From contig CAJJAY010000012.1 of the NCBI GenBank assembly GCA_905182285.1, positions 124,001-188,000 of the forward strand: DNA of 64,000 bases. Reading direction: 5' to 3'. Under the pieces are notes generated by a model, which was given only the letters and a program-made list of their open reading frames with translations, did not search any database and was not told where the DNA came from. Source of the stretch: an uncultured Amylibacter sp. GTDB taxonomy: Bacteria; Pseudomonadota; Alphaproteobacteria; Rhodobacterales; Rhodobacteraceae. This document shows, in pieces, positions 46,550 through 56,342 of this stretch. The position numbers were made by a program, and so were the translations under genes. Position 1 is the stretch's first letter. Every line of letters starts with the position of its first letter.

Positions 46550-47299
46550 TTAGTGATGCGGGTGCAATGCATCCTTCAGATACACGCAAGTTAAAATTGC
46601 AAAGACATAAGCCTGAATGAAAGCTACCAGTACTTCGAGTGCATATATTGCAGTAATTGCCACAATGGCAAAGGGTGAGATCGCAAGCACTGCCGCAAAA
46701 GCAGCAAACACTTTGATCACAGCATGACCAGCCATCATGTTACCGGCTAGACGAATAGAATGGCTGAGCGGGCGAACGAAGTACGAAATTACTTCAATAA
46801 GAGCCAGGATTGGTCGTAGAGGCAAAGGCGCCGAACTAATCCAAAATACACTAAGGAAGCCTAGCCCGTGCTTTGCAAAACCTAGAATCGTAACCGATAA
46901 AAACACCCCCATCGCTAATACGCCCGTTACTGCGATGTGTGACGTTGTGGTAAATGCCATTGGCAATAAACCAAGAAAATTAGAAAAAACAATAAACATA
47001 AATAATGTCATAATATGTGGGAAGTACCGCACACCATCTTTGCCAGCTACATCTTCGATCATCCGGTAAATAAAACCATATGCCAACTCGCCAACAGATT
47101 GTATGCGATTAGGGATCATTGCGCGTCGAGATGTTCCCAAAACTAACAATGCAAATATTGCAAGAAGTGTAAGCCCCATCCAAAGTGTGACGTTTGTAAA
47201 GCTGTACCAATGAACTGGCCCATCACCAAATAGCGTTTTAATTTGGAACTGATCCATAGGATGGAAAACTAAACCGTTACCTGCTTCTTCTTTTGCCAC
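46550..47299 (-). CDS. atpB: ATP synthase F0 subunit a
   Basis: 249 residues with five or six membrane helices, forming the proton half-channels. The essential arginine is in [14 protein letters not shown], and the N-terminal [14 protein letters not shown] is typical of alphaproteobacterial subunit a. It follows atpI by 33 bases and precedes atpE. Confidence 0.96.
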   Translation of the reverse strand: MAKEEAGNGLVFHPMDQFQIKTLFGDGPVHWYSFTNVTLWMGLTLLAIFALLVLGTSRRAMIPNRIQSVGELAYGFIYRMIEDVAGKDGVRYFPHIMTLFMFIVFSNFLGLLPMAFTTTSHIAVTGVLAMGVFLSVTILGFAKHGLGFLSVFWISSAPLPLRPILALIEVISYFVRPLSHSIRLAGNMMAGHAVIKVFAAFAAVLAISPFAIVAITAIYALEVLVAFIQAYVFAILTCVYLKDALHPHH

Positions 47300-47332
47300 G
47301 CTAATGTTCCTTCTACTTAAAACGATTATTTT

Positions 47333-47683
47333 TTAATCGTCACTATCATCCATATTTTTTATTGATAGATCATCACTATCAATAACTGTATCTTCTATCT
47401 GAACTTCCTGTGCGGTTCGCATCATAGTGCGTACACCGGCAGCAAAGCCTAGAATTGTAAAAATAATCAAAAACAAAGGCAAAGTGCCAAGTAAATGATC
47501 TAAACCATAACCTATACCGAGCCCCATGAGCATACCCACAACCAACTCAATAACCATTCTCCAACCCAGATGGGCACCTGAATAATGGTCTTCATGCTTA
47601 GCCTCTTTTTTAGAGACACTTTTCTTAGCATTTAACCTATCATTCAAATCAGAAAGACGTTTGGGGTCGATTTTATCAGCCAT
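47333..47683 (-). CDS. atpI: AtpI-type ATP synthase assembly protein
   Basis: 116 residues with a charged N-terminal part (DPKRLSDLNDRLNAKK) and two membrane helices (about 55-75 and 80-100), then an acidic tail. AtpI helps assemble the c-ring and is not part of the final enzyme. ATG at 47683, with GAGG five bases upstream, is preferred over the open frame reaching 47776. First gene of the F0 operon. Confidence 0.88.
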   Translation of the reverse strand: MADKIDPKRLSDLNDRLNAKKSVSKKEAKHEDHYSGAHLGWRMVIELVVGMLMGLGIGYGLDHLLGTLPLFLIIFTILGFAAGVRTMMRTAQEVQIEDTVIDSDDLSIKNMDDSDD

Positions 47684-47896
47684 AAACACCTCATCTAGGA
47701 ACAAAGGACAGTTTGAAGTGTAATAGAATGCAAGTAGGCTAGTGTCAACGAATTTAGGTACTTTATAAAAGTACATATCCTACTGAAAATAAACAGTTTT
47801 TTAATAAATTTTTCACAAAAAAATTATTTACAAAAAATTATAAACAAAAAATACCATAAATCTATTATTCAACCTTTTGGTTAAGTAATAAAGTAA

Positions 47897-47945
47897 CTTA
47901 AATTATTAAAATAATTTAAGAGTATTTAATCAACCAGTTAGTTGA
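47897..47945. promoter_or_regulatory. Two palindromes between atpI and the ArsR-type gene
   Basis: In the 293-base divergent region, a ten-base inverted repeat CTTAAATTAT / ATAATTTAAG with a TAAA loop lies at 47897-47920, and TCAAC-CAGTTA-GTTGA at 47930-47945, some 30 bases before the ArsR-type start. The second is a plausible operator for autoregulation. AACC-TTTT-GGTT also lies just upstream near 47871. The rest of the region is plain AT-rich DNA. Confidence 0.45.
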
Positions 47946-47976
47946 CCTTTACATTCAATAAAAGATAGAAATTATT

Positions 47977-48306
47977 ATGAATAATAATCTTGATAAAATA
48001 TTTGCAGCCCTTGGCGATTCTACTCGGAGGGAAATACTAATTATGTTACTAGAAGATGATATGGCTGTAACAGATGTTGCAGAGCCTTTTGATATATCAT
48101 TAGCTGCAATATCAAAACACTTACAAATCTTATCCAAATCTGGATTAATTGTTCAGGAAAAAAGAGGCCGGGTAAAATGGTGTAAACTTCAAATGCATGC
48201 AATGCGCGATGCGGCAATCTGGATGGAAAGCTTTGGCCAATTTGAACAATTAAATTTTGATGCCTTTGAAATTTTCCTTAAACAAGAAAAAATATTACAT
48301 AAATAA
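47977..48306 (+). CDS. ArsR-family winged-helix transcriptional regulator
   Basis: 109 residues with the ArsR winged helix: KIFAALGDSTRREILIMLL at about 7-25 and ISLAAISKHLQILSKSGLIVQEKRGR as recognition helix and wing. It lacks the CxC metal box of ArsR/SmtB metal sensors; the single Cys in VKWCKL is in the wing region. This points to the non-metal ArsR group, often linked to SRPBCC genes, but none is adjacent. Effector unknown. Confidence 0.88.
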   Translation: MNNNLDKIFAALGDSTRREILIMLLEDDMAVTDVAEPFDISLAAISKHLQILSKSGLIVQEKRGRVKWCKLQMHAMRDAAIWMESFGQFEQLNFDAFEIFLKQEKILHK

Positions 48307-48310
48307 ATAA

Positions 48311-48760
48311 TTACTTTGGCAATGAGCCGTTTAAAACATATTCAAGGATTTGAGATACCTGTGTAGGTGTTTCAACAACTGCAAGAGCTGCTGCATCAAC
48401 TTCTTTTAATGGGTGTTGATGTTCTCCCTGATGCATGACGATTAAAGATTTTCCTAAAGCATAGGCTTGCCCTGCATCGAATGCTGCATTCCATTGTTTA
48501 TATTTTTCACCAAATCTTACAACAACAATATCTGCATCATCAATTGCCTTACGTGTTCTAATTGCATTTAATTTTGCACTTTTAGTATCATGCCAAAATT
48601 TATTTTCTTCTGAACCCATTATAATAACACCGCAATCATCAGATGAACCATGGTCAGTTACTGGTGAGGTAAATTCTACATCTAAAGCTTTACATCCTGA
48701 TATTATTTCTTCTCGCCAATTTGTATGAATTTCACCTGCTAAATAAACTTTTAATTTCAT
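48311..48760 (-). CDS. YtoQ-family protein
   Basis: 149 residues with the YtoQ pattern: KVYLAGEIHTNWREEI, FTSPVTDHGSSDDCG, DADIVVVRFGEKYKQWNAAFDAG and HPLKEVDAAALAVVETP. The Rossmann-like order recalls nucleoside 2-deoxyribosyltransferases, which is an inference; the family has no proven role. Its ribosome site AGAGGG lies inside the last codons of pheT, one base separates the pheT stop from its ATG, so translation should be coupled. Confidence 0.85.
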   Translation of the reverse strand: MKLKVYLAGEIHTNWREEIISGCKALDVEFTSPVTDHGSSDDCGVIIMGSEENKFWHDTKSAKLNAIRTRKAIDDADIVVVRFGEKYKQWNAAFDAGQAYALGKSLIVMHQGEHQHPLKEVDAAALAVVETPTQVSQILEYVLNGSLPK

Positions 48761-48761
48761 A

Positions 48762-51176
48762 TTACCCTCTTAAAGCCCCACCAGTTGCTTTTGTTACTTT
48801 TTCAATAATTTTTTCAGATACAGCTTCAATTTCTTTATCTGTTAGCGTAGTTTCTTTTGGCTGTAACTTTACAGTAAATGCAACAGATTTTTTTTCAGGT
48901 CCCATTTGCCCTTCAGCTTTAACTCCATCGAATACATCAAAGACATAAGCATCAAATATTAAAGATTTATCAGCTCCTTTTGCTGCATTTAATATAGTTA
49001 ATGCTTCTACAGAATTATCTACAACAAAAGCAAAGTCTCTATCAACAGTTTGCAGGTCACTAGTTTTCAAAGCTGCTCTTGTTGTTGTTTTTTTCTTTGG
49101 AAGTGGTGGATTTTCTAGATGTATTGCAAATGCAACCGCCGGACCTTTTATATTAAATGCCTCAACAACTTTTGGATGTAATTCCCCAAAAGCACACATA
49201 ATATTTTTAGGCCCTAGAGAAAGTTTACCTGATCTACCTGGATGCCACCATGCTTTAGCACCACGCAAAACCATTAATTTTTCTGGTGCTCCTATCGCTG
49301 ATAAGACAGCCTCAGCATCTGCTTTTGCATCGAAAGCATCAACTGCACGCCTGACACCATAAGCATCGCGTGGTCCAGTATGCCCAACAAGTAATCCTGA
49401 AGCTAATAATTCCTGCTCTTCAGGCTCTCCGCCATGAAATACTGGCCCTACTTCAAATAATGCCATATCCATAACGCCTCGAGCTTGATTGCGTTGTGCC
49501 GCTTGCAATAATCCTGGCAATAATGACGGACGCATATGGCTCATTTCTGATGAAATTGGGTTGCCAATCATAACATTATCAGATCCACCACCAAAAAGCT
49601 CAGCAGATACACGATCAATAAATGAATATGTAACACATTCATTATATCCTAAAGCTGCTATAGTTCTTCGAGCCATAGCTTCTCTACGCTGCATTGGAGT
49701 TAAAATTGGTTTTGGGACACCATCAGACAAACGTGGGAGAGGAACACCTACAAGCTTTGTTAATGAAGCTATTCGTGCAACTTCTTCAACTAGATCAGCT
49801 GAACCAAGTATATCTGGGCGCCAACTTGGCACATAAGCCTGATCCCCTTTAATAATAAATCCTAAATCTGTTAAATATTTAATTTGCATTTTAGCAGAAA
49901 TTTCCATTCCAACCAAAGATTCAACCCTATCAGTATCCAGGGTATATGACCGCGAGACATCTGGAACCGAACCAGCAGTTATAAGATTGGATGCTTCTCC
50001 TCCCCCAAATTTTTGGATTAATGCAACAGCATGATCACATCCACTTATTGTAAATAAAGGATCAACACCTCTTTCAAATCTATATCTAGCATCAGAATTA
50101 ATCTTTAATTTTCTTCCAGTGATTGCAATTTTTGTAGGATCCCAATACGCACTTTCAACAAATACATTTACAGTATTTTCATCACATCCAGTATTAAGCC
50201 CACCCATAATACCAGCAATACTTTCTATTCCGTTATCATCTGAGATAACCATCATATCTTTTTGCATTACGTATTCTTTGTCATCCAACGCAGTGATAGT
50301 TTCACCACCTTTAGCTTGATGAATACGTAAATTTCCAGAAACTTTATCCATATCAAATACATGGAGAGGCCGGTTACGGTCATATGTATAATAGTTCGTG
50401 ATATCTACTAATAGTGATATTGGGCGCAAGCCAATTGCACGTAATGCAGTCTGAAGCCAATTAGGACTTGGACCGTTTTTTACACCTTTTATTACTCGTC
50501 CAACAAATAATGGGCATCCATTTAAAGTGCTTTGATCGATGCTAATCTTTAGCTTAGAGGAAAACTTTCCATCAATTTCTACTTCCGTATCTCGATTAAT
50601 TAATTCACCTATTCCACGAGCAGCAAGATCTCTAGCTATGCCCCTAACACCTAGCGCGTCTGGTCGATTGGGAGTGATAGCTATTTCAATTATTGGATCA
50701 ACCGTTTCAGGCTTATTTTTCTTTAAATAATCAACAAACTTTGAACCAATACTTGGGCTTCCCTCTAATTCAATAATACCATCATGCTCATCCGATAATT
50801 CCATTTCACGCTCTGAAGCCATCATGCCAAATGATTCAATTCCACGGATCTTACCAACACCAATTGTTATATCTAACCCAGGAACATACACGCCAGGTTT
50901 TGCTACCACTACATATATGCCTTTGCGAGCATTAGGTGCTCCACATATAATTTGGAGCTCACCTTCATCTGTATTTACTTTGCAAACTCTTAACTTGTCT
51001 GCATCTGGATGCTTTTCCGCATCAGCTACATAGCCAATAGTAAAATCATCCAACTTATCTAGTGGATTTACGACATCCTCAACTTCTAACCCAAGGTCAG
51101 TTAATGCGTAGAGAATATCATCAAGAGAGGCGTCAGTTTTAAGATGTTCTTTTAACCAAGATAATGTAAATTTCAT
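48762..51176 (-). CDS. pheT: Phenylalanine--tRNA ligase, beta subunit
   Basis: 804 residues, full length. N-terminal tRNA-binding domain (about 40-150, FTIGYVADAEKHPDADKL), B3/B4 editing domain (FVGRVIKGVKNGPSP onward), B5 domain, catalytic-like core with YSFIDRVSAELFGG, and the C-terminal FDX-ACB anticodon-binding domain. It forms the (alpha-beta)2 enzyme with PheS. It is separated from pheS by a 62-codon membrane gene. Confidence 0.96.
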   Translation of the reverse strand: MKFTLSWLKEHLKTDASLDDILYALTDLGLEVEDVVNPLDKLDDFTIGYVADAEKHPDADKLRVCKVNTDEGELQIICGAPNARKGIYVVVAKPGVYVPGLDITIGVGKIRGIESFGMMASEREMELSDEHDGIIELEGSPSIGSKFVDYLKKNKPETVDPIIEIAITPNRPDALGVRGIARDLAARGIGELINRDTEVEIDGKFSSKLKISIDQSTLNGCPLFVGRVIKGVKNGPSPNWLQTALRAIGLRPISLLVDITNYYTYDRNRPLHVFDMDKVSGNLRIHQAKGGETITALDDKEYVMQKDMMVISDDNGIESIAGIMGGLNTGCDENTVNVFVESAYWDPTKIAITGRKLKINSDARYRFERGVDPLFTISGCDHAVALIQKFGGGEASNLITAGSVPDVSRSYTLDTDRVESLVGMEISAKMQIKYLTDLGFIIKGDQAYVPSWRPDILGSADLVEEVARIASLTKLVGVPLPRLSDGVPKPILTPMQRREAMARRTIAALGYNECVTYSFIDRVSAELFGGGSDNVMIGNPISSEMSHMRPSLLPGLLQAAQRNQARGVMDMALFEVGPVFHGGEPEEQELLASGLLVGHTGPRDAYGVRRAVDAFDAKADAEAVLSAIGAPEKLMVLRGAKAWWHPGRSGKLSLGPKNIMCAFGELHPKVVEAFNIKGPAVAFAIHLENPPLPKKKTTTRAALKTSDLQTVDRDFAFVVDNSVEALTILNAAKGADKSLIFDAYVFDVFDGVKAEGQMGPEKKSVAFTVKLQPKETTLTDKEIEAVSEKIIEKVTKATGGALRG

Positions 51177-51251
51177 AAGTCTACCGTGTTAAGAATTCTG
51201 TTATAGATGAGTAATAGAAACTAGTTACAAAGTGAAGGCATCAAACCAATA

Positions 51252-51440
51252 CTAATCTTCATTACGTTTTTTTAAGACTGCGGGATAAACAACAAGAGCT
51301 AATCCTATGGTAAAAAACCAAAAGGAAATAAAAATGCTAATAAATATTTGACCTAAGAAAATACCAGACAAAATATTTAACAATACAATTGTAAACAATC
51401 CAAATCCAAGCTTTTGAGCTATATCAAAGTATTTTTTCAT
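51252..51440 (-). CDS. Small membrane protein between pheS and pheT
   Basis: 62 residues, two hydrophobic segments (about 10-32 and 34-55) and a charged end KKRNED. It belongs to no family I recognise. It lies 24 bases after pheS and 75 before pheT on the same strand, so it is likely part of the transcript. The membrane-hairpin pattern and good position make it a probable real gene. Confidence 0.6.
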   Translation of the reverse strand: MKKYFDIAQKLGFGLFTIVLLNILSGIFLGQIFISIFISFWFFTIGLALVVYPAVLKKRNED

Positions 51441-51464
51441 TTTATTTGCCCTTGTAAAAAATCA

Positions 51465-52547
51465 TTAACGGCTAATTCCATTATGTAAGTTAGGTGCATC
51501 TAAACTTGCAAAACCATAATGACGGAGCCAACGTAAATCACTATCAAAAAATGCTCTAAGATCAGGAATGCCATATTTCAACATCGCCAATCGATCTATA
51601 CCCATACCAAAAGCAAAGCCTTGGTATATATCAGTATCAATACCACCCGCATGAAGCACTTTTGGGTGAACCATGCCTGATCCAAGTATTTCCATCCAAT
51701 CATCACCTTCGCCTATTTTCAATTGGCCTCCAGCCCATGAACATCTTATGTCAACTTCTGCACTTGGTTCAGTAAACGGAAAATGAGAAGCCCTAAATCT
51801 TAATTCAATATTATCAACTTGGAAAAACGCACGGCAAAATTCTTCTAGAGTCCACTTCAAATTGGCCATTGAAATATCTTTATCAATACACATACCCTCA
51901 TATTGATGAAACATTGGAGTATGAGTTTGATCATAATCTGCTCTATAAACTCTACCCGGGCAAATAATTCTACATGGTGCACCGTTTTTTTCTAAATAGC
52001 GAATTTGAACTGGGCTTGTATGTGTTCTCAATACGTTTGGAGCTCGCTCATCTTCTTTATCCCGATGCATGTAAAATGTGTCATGCTCCTGACGCGCTGG
52101 GTGCTCTGGAGCTATATTTAGTGCATCAAAATTATAGTAATCATTTTCAATTTGAGGCCCCTCTGCTACCGAAAAACCTAATGATGCAAATATTGCAACA
52201 ATTTCTTCAGTAACTTGAGAGATTGGATGCAATGATCCTTGACGCCGTGGCCTCCCTGACATTGAAACATCAAGCCACTCATTTTGTAATCTCTCATTTA
52301 ATGCTGCATCAGAAAGTGCTGCTTTTTTAGCAGTTAATGCTGAGTTAATTTCATCCTTTAAAGCGTTAAGCGCTGGGCCCGCTGTTTGTCGCTCTTCTGG
52401 TGACATTTTACCAAGTTCACGCATTTTTAAGCTTACTTCGCCTTTTTTACCGACAGCAGCAATACGCAAATTTTCTAAAGCTGATTCATCAACGGCCTCA
52501 GAAACAGCATTTAAATATTTTGATTTGAGGTCGTTTAATGCTTCCAT
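51465..52547 (-). CDS. pheS: Phenylalanine--tRNA ligase, alpha subunit
   Basis: 360 residues; class II catalytic core with motif 2 region [20 protein letters not shown] and motif 3 [19 protein letters not shown]. It charges tRNA-Phe with phenylalanine together with PheT. ATG at 52547, seven bases after AAGGA, is chosen over the open frame to 52592. A terminator upstream separates it from rplT, so it should have its own promoter in 52548-52680. Confidence 0.96.
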   Translation of the reverse strand: MEALNDLKSKYLNAVSEAVDESALENLRIAAVGKKGEVSLKMRELGKMSPEERQTAGPALNALKDEINSALTAKKAALSDAALNERLQNEWLDVSMSGRPRRQGSLHPISQVTEEIVAIFASLGFSVAEGPQIENDYYNFDALNIAPEHPARQEHDTFYMHRDKEDERAPNVLRTHTSPVQIRYLEKNGAPCRIICPGRVYRADYDQTHTPMFHQYEGMCIDKDISMANLKWTLEEFCRAFFQVDNIELRFRASHFPFTEPSAEVDIRCSWAGGQLKIGEGDDWMEILGSGMVHPKVLHAGGIDTDIYQGFAFGMGIDRLAMLKYGIPDLRAFFDSDLRWLRHYGFASLDAPNLHNGISR

Positions 52548-52680
52548 GATCATGTCCTTATTGTTGTTAAATGAATTATCACAACAGCCCACAGATGCAA
52601 GCTTAGCATTATCAAAATATATTTACATAAGTATAGCTAAAATATATTCATAACTTTAGATTTAAATTTACACAGTCTCA

Positions 52681-52709
52681 AAAAAAAACCCCACATTTCA
52701 CTGCAGGGT
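52681..52709 (-). terminator. Rho-independent terminator after rplT
   Basis: On the reverse strand ACCCTGCA/TGTGGGGT (two G-T pairs, loop GTGAAA) is followed by seven T. It ends the rpmI-rplT transcript 24 bases past the rplT stop. Confidence 0.9.
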
Positions 52710-52732
52710 CTTTGATCAGTTATATAACTTTA

Positions 52733-53092
52733 TTAAAGAGCAGCTTTTGCCTGCTCTACAATCACACCAAATGCTTCAGGTTCGTGAACTGCTAAGTCAG
52801 CCAAAACCTTACGATCCACTTCTATTCCAGCTTTTTGGACACCATTTATGAAGCGGCTGTATGTTAATGTCTCATCGTTTAAACGAACTGCTGCGTTAAT
52901 ACGTTGAATCCAAAGTGCTCTAAAGTTCCTTTTACGGTTCTTACGATCACGTGTTGCATATTGATTCGCTTTATCTACAGCTTGGGTTGCCGTACGAAAC
53001 GCATTTTTGCGTGCTCCGTAATAACCTTTAGCGGCCTTTATGACCTTTTTGTGACGAGCGTGTGTAACTTTACCAGATGTAACTCTTGCCAT
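52733..53092 (-). CDS. rplT: 50S ribosomal protein L20
   Basis: 119 residues, strongly basic. It opens [29 protein letters not shown] (shown in segments by the family start and YYGARKN), and [20 protein letters not shown] is the conserved rRNA-binding helix. It binds 23S rRNA early in assembly. It lies 15 bases after rpmI; infC is not in front as in many bacteria. Confidence 0.96.
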   Translation of the reverse strand: MARVTSGKVTHARHKKVIKAAKGYYGARKNAFRTATQAVDKANQYATRDRKNRKRNFRALWIQRINAAVRLNDETLTYSRFINGVQKAGIEVDRKVLADLAVHEPEAFGVIVEQAKAAL

Positions 53093-53107
53093 TGTTTAAA
53101 TCTCCTA

Positions 53108-53308
53108 TCAGCGCGCGTAAGGCATGTATTTTTTAACGATCGTAGCATCCGCCGCAGACAATGTGGTTGTACCACGTGCATTGCGTAAGAATTTATTAGA
53201 ACGTTTAATCATACCATGACGTTTACCGGCTTGACCGGATTTGACTTTACCTGAGGCAGTCATCTTGAAGCGCTTTTTAGCGCCTGATTTAGTCTTCATT
53301 TTGGGCAT
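53108..53308 (-). CDS. rpmI: 50S ribosomal protein L35
   Basis: 66 residues, [20 protein letters not shown] followed by the [17 protein letters not shown] region. ATG at 53308 is six bases after AGGAG; the ATG at 53314 directly abuts the ribosome site and would add two residues. First gene of the rpmI-rplT pair. Confidence 0.95.
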   Translation of the reverse strand: MPKMKTKSGAKKRFKMTASGKVKSGQAGKRHGMIKRSNKFLRNARGTTTLSAADATIVKKYMPYAR

Positions 53309-53465
53309 TTCCATCTCCTTTTGAGTTGGTTAACACATCGCTCGGCATACCCTATAGGCCGGAAATGTTTCTCAGTACGCGCTTTTATGACTCAAAGATA
53401 ATAATTGCAAGCCCTAGTCATCCATAAATCATTTATATTTTTTAAATTCCTTACACCAAACGAAT

Positions 53466-54908
53466 TTAAGATTCTAACGTATTTATAATTTTTTCATCAA
53501 CTGAAGCAACTCTGATAATGTTTGTTGAACCCGCTGTATTAAATGGAACACCTGCTGTTACTACTATTTTATCTTTATCTGCTGCAAACTCATAACTTCT
53601 TGCTGCACGAGCAGCACTTATAACGGCATGCTTAAACCTTGTTACTTCTCCAGTCACCACACAATGCAACCCCCACACTAACCCTAGTCTTCTAGCTACT
53701 GCAGGCAATGACGTTAATGCAATAATTGGGACTTTTGGTCTCTCACGTGATGCCAAGACAGCAGTTGTACCAGAGGAAGTAAAGCAACATATTGCTTTTA
53801 CATCTGTTGTTTCTGCAATTTCACGTGCCGCAGCTGTTATTGCATCCGCAACTTTACTTCTAGCAGTACTACGCGTTGCTTCTATTCCTGTCCTGTAAGT
53901 TTGATCTCGCTCAACCTCTACAGCCACAGCATTCATTGTTCTCACTGCTTCAACTGGATAACTGCCCGCAGCAGATTCAGCAGACAACATAACTGCATCA
54001 GCGCCCTCATAAATAGCAGTTGCAACATCAGAAACCTCTGCTCTAGTTGGAACTGGGCTTTCAATCATACTTTCCATCATCTGAGTAGCAACAATTACTG
54101 GCTTTCCTGCATCTCGACATGACGTGACAAGGCGCTTTTGAATTGGAGGCACATCTTGCACTGGAAGCTCTACTCCAAGATCACCTCTGGCGACCATAAT
54201 CCCATCGGATACAGCAAGAATTTCATCAAATGCATTTACCGCTGCTGGCTTTTCAATTTTAGATAAAATAGCCGCACGCCCGTTAGTTAAAGCCCTAGCT
54301 TCCTCTACATCTTCTGGACGCTGAACAAATGACAGAGCTAACCAATCAACACCCAACTCACAAGAAAACTCCAAATCCTTACGATCTTTTTCAGATAGAG
54401 CAGCTAATGGTAAAATAACATCAGGAACATTTACACCTTTACGGTTTGATATTTCACCACCGACCATTACTTCGCAATTAGCAAAGTCATTTCCACAATC
54501 TAAAACTTTAACACGTAATTTGCCATCATTAATCAATAAAGTTGATCCAACCTTCAAAGCAGCAAAAATCTCCTCGTGTGGTAGACAAACTCTATTTTGG
54601 TTACCTTCTGTCTCATCCAAATCAAATCGAAACTTTGAACCAACTTCCAGAATTTCTTTTCCGTTAAGAAACGAACCACATCTCAATTTTGGTCCCTGTA
54701 AATCTGCCAAAATACATATAGGGCGACCCACATCCCTCTCAATATCACGTATCATTTGATACCGGTCTCTCATTTCACTGTGAGTACCATGGCTCATATT
54801 TAAACGGAATACGTCAACACCTTCTTCAAATAACTTTTTAATCATTTCATAAGTATCTGACGCTGGGCCCAGAGTGGCAACAATCTTGACATTTCGATTT
54901 CTTCTCAC
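53466..54908 (-). CDS. pyk: Pyruvate kinase
   Basis: 480 residues. Converts phosphoenolpyruvate and ADP to pyruvate and ATP. Visible: KIVATLGPAS near the start, FRLNMSHGTH, the active-site helix ILSKIEKPAAV with the catalytic lysine, MVARGDLGVELP and MMESMIESPVPTRAEVSDV with the following EGADAVMLSAESA. The C-terminal regulatory domain is complete. Divergent from the DUF1244 gene. Confidence 0.96.
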   Translation of the reverse strand: MRRNRNVKIVATLGPASDTYEMIKKLFEEGVDVFRLNMSHGTHSEMRDRYQMIRDIERDVGRPICILADLQGPKLRCGSFLNGKEILEVGSKFRFDLDETEGNQNRVCLPHEEIFAALKVGSTLLINDGKLRVKVLDCGNDFANCEVMVGGEISNRKGVNVPDVILPLAALSEKDRKDLEFSCELGVDWLALSFVQRPEDVEEARALTNGRAAILSKIEKPAAVNAFDEILAVSDGIMVARGDLGVELPVQDVPPIQKRLVTSCRDAGKPVIVATQMMESMIESPVPTRAEVSDVATAIYEGADAVMLSAESAAGSYPVEAVRTMNAVAVEVERDQTYRTGIEATRSTARSKVADAITAAAREIAETTDVKAICCFTSSGTTAVLASRERPKVPIIALTSLPAVARRLGLVWGLHCVVTGEVTRFKHAVISAARAARSYEFAADKDKIVVTAGVPFNTAGSTNIIRVASVDEKIINTLES

Positions 54909-55012
54909 TGCAGTTCCCCTTAAAAGTGTCTTTATCTTTATAATTATGTCGTTTTTTCAACATTCAGTTAAATACCTGCTAAAGAAAAAACAACCAGTAA
55001 ATTGCTATATCT

Positions 55013-55032
55013 ATTATTTAATATTAAATAAT
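55013..55032. promoter_or_regulatory. Perfect 20-base palindrome between pyk and DUF1244
   Basis: ATTATTTAAT is followed without spacer by its exact reverse complement. It lies in the 214-base divergent region and may be a regulator site, though pure A/T palindromes of this length can arise by chance in such DNA. No gene is seen in the rest of the region. Confidence 0.35.
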
Positions 55033-55122
55033 TTTTTATATATGTAAAATTGGTGTAAAATTAACTAAAAACAAATATTACAAAAATATCCAAATATTTT
55101 AATTTAACGAAAAGAATAAATT

Positions 55123-55410
55123 ATGGACACACAAACTCAAACTGAACTTGAAGCGGCAGCATTTAGAACTTTAAGAGACCATTTAGCAAAACGAACAGAT
55201 GTTCAAAATATTGACATGATGAATTTAACAGGCTTTTGCAGAAATTGCTTATCACGATGGTATCAGGAAGCAGCAGAAGAAAGAGGCATTTCAATATCTA
55301 AAGATAATGCACGTGAAACATTCTATGGAATGCCATTTGATGAATGGAAAACTAAATATCAAACTGAAGCTACTAAAGAACAAAAAAATTCATTTAAAGA
55401 AAATCACTAA
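55123..55410 (+). CDS. DUF1244 family protein
   Basis: 95 residues with the family core MNLTGFCRNCLSRWYQEAAEERG (about 32-54) and the later RETFYGMPFDEWKTKYQ. The paired cysteines in FCRNC suggest metal binding, not proven. The family is restricted to proteobacteria and often sits beside pyk in Rhodobacterales, as here. Function unknown. Confidence 0.88.
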   Translation: MDTQTQTELEAAAFRTLRDHLAKRTDVQNIDMMNLTGFCRNCLSRWYQEAAEERGISISKDNARETFYGMPFDEWKTKYQTEATKEQKNSFKENH

Positions 55411-55476
55411 ATGGATAAATGGCCAGCTAATTTAAATAATTATTATAACTAACTCAACAGCCATAATATTAAAATT

Positions 55477-56340
55477 TTAAATTGCTGTTTTTAGTGTTTC
55501 TTCTAAATAAATTTCCCTTAATCTAGCAGCAATTTTTCCAGGCTTACCTGACCCAACATCAACACCATCAATGTTGACTACAGGCATCACAAAAGTTGAA
55601 GCTGAAGTTATAAATGCTTCATCAGCATTTTGAGCTTCTTCAATTGAAAAATTGCGTTCTTCAACTGTCATTTGCGCTTCATTTGCAAATCTTAATACTG
55701 CAGCGCGAGTAATACCATGCAGAATATCATTTGATAGCTCTCTGGTAATTATAGCGCCATCTTTAATTATGTACGCGTTGTTAGAGGTTCCCTCAGTTAC
55801 CATTCCACCTTCAACCATCCAAGCATCATCAGCACCTTTAGATTTTGCAATCATCTTGCCCATTGAAGGATACAAAAGTTGAACAGTCTTTATGTCACGC
55901 CGGCCCCAACGTTCATCAGGAATTGATATAACTTTCATACCTATTTGCGCTTTTGGGTTTTCAACCATATTAGCATTAGATTGTGTAAATAAAACAATAG
56001 TTGGCTTTATTAGCTTAGGATCTGGAAATACAAAATCTCGATCATTTGGTGAGCCCCGAGTAATCTGTAAGTAAATCATGCCTTCATTCAGATCATTTTT
56101 TATTATTAATTGCCTATGAACCTCTAAAAGATCTTCTTTTGAAATGGCAGATTCCATCATCAATTCGCTCATTGAACGTTGTAAACGGATAGCATGTCCA
56201 TCAAAATCAATTAACTTTCCGTTAATTACTGATGTCACTTCATAAACCCCGTCAGCCATCAAAAAGCCTCTATCAAAAATTGAAACCTTTGCATCATTTT
56301 CGTTTAAAAAATCACCATTCAAATATACAATTCGTGTCAT
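55477..56340 (-). CDS. dat: D-amino-acid aminotransferase (class IV)
   Basis: PLP enzyme of fold type IV, 287 residues. The N-terminal VYLNGDFLNENDAKVSIFDRGFLMADGVYE pattern and the PLP lysine in RRDIKTVQLLYP, then EGGMVTEGTSNNAYII, identify the D-alanine/branched-chain class; DRGF and HAIRLQRS favour D-amino acids. It moves amino groups between D-alanine, D-glutamate and 2-oxo acids. ATG at 56340 lies two bases behind the dgcA stop. Confidence 0.85.
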   Translation of the reverse strand: MTRIVYLNGDFLNENDAKVSIFDRGFLMADGVYEVTSVINGKLIDFDGHAIRLQRSMSELMMESAISKEDLLEVHRQLIIKNDLNEGMIYLQITRGSPNDRDFVFPDPKLIKPTIVLFTQSNANMVENPKAQIGMKVISIPDERWGRRDIKTVQLLYPSMGKMIAKSKGADDAWMVEGGMVTEGTSNNAYIIKDGAIITRELSNDILHGITRAAVLRFANEAQMTVEERNFSIEEAQNADEAFITSASTFVMPVVNIDGVDVGSGKPGKIAARLREIYLEETLKTAI

Positions 56341-56342
56341 AT

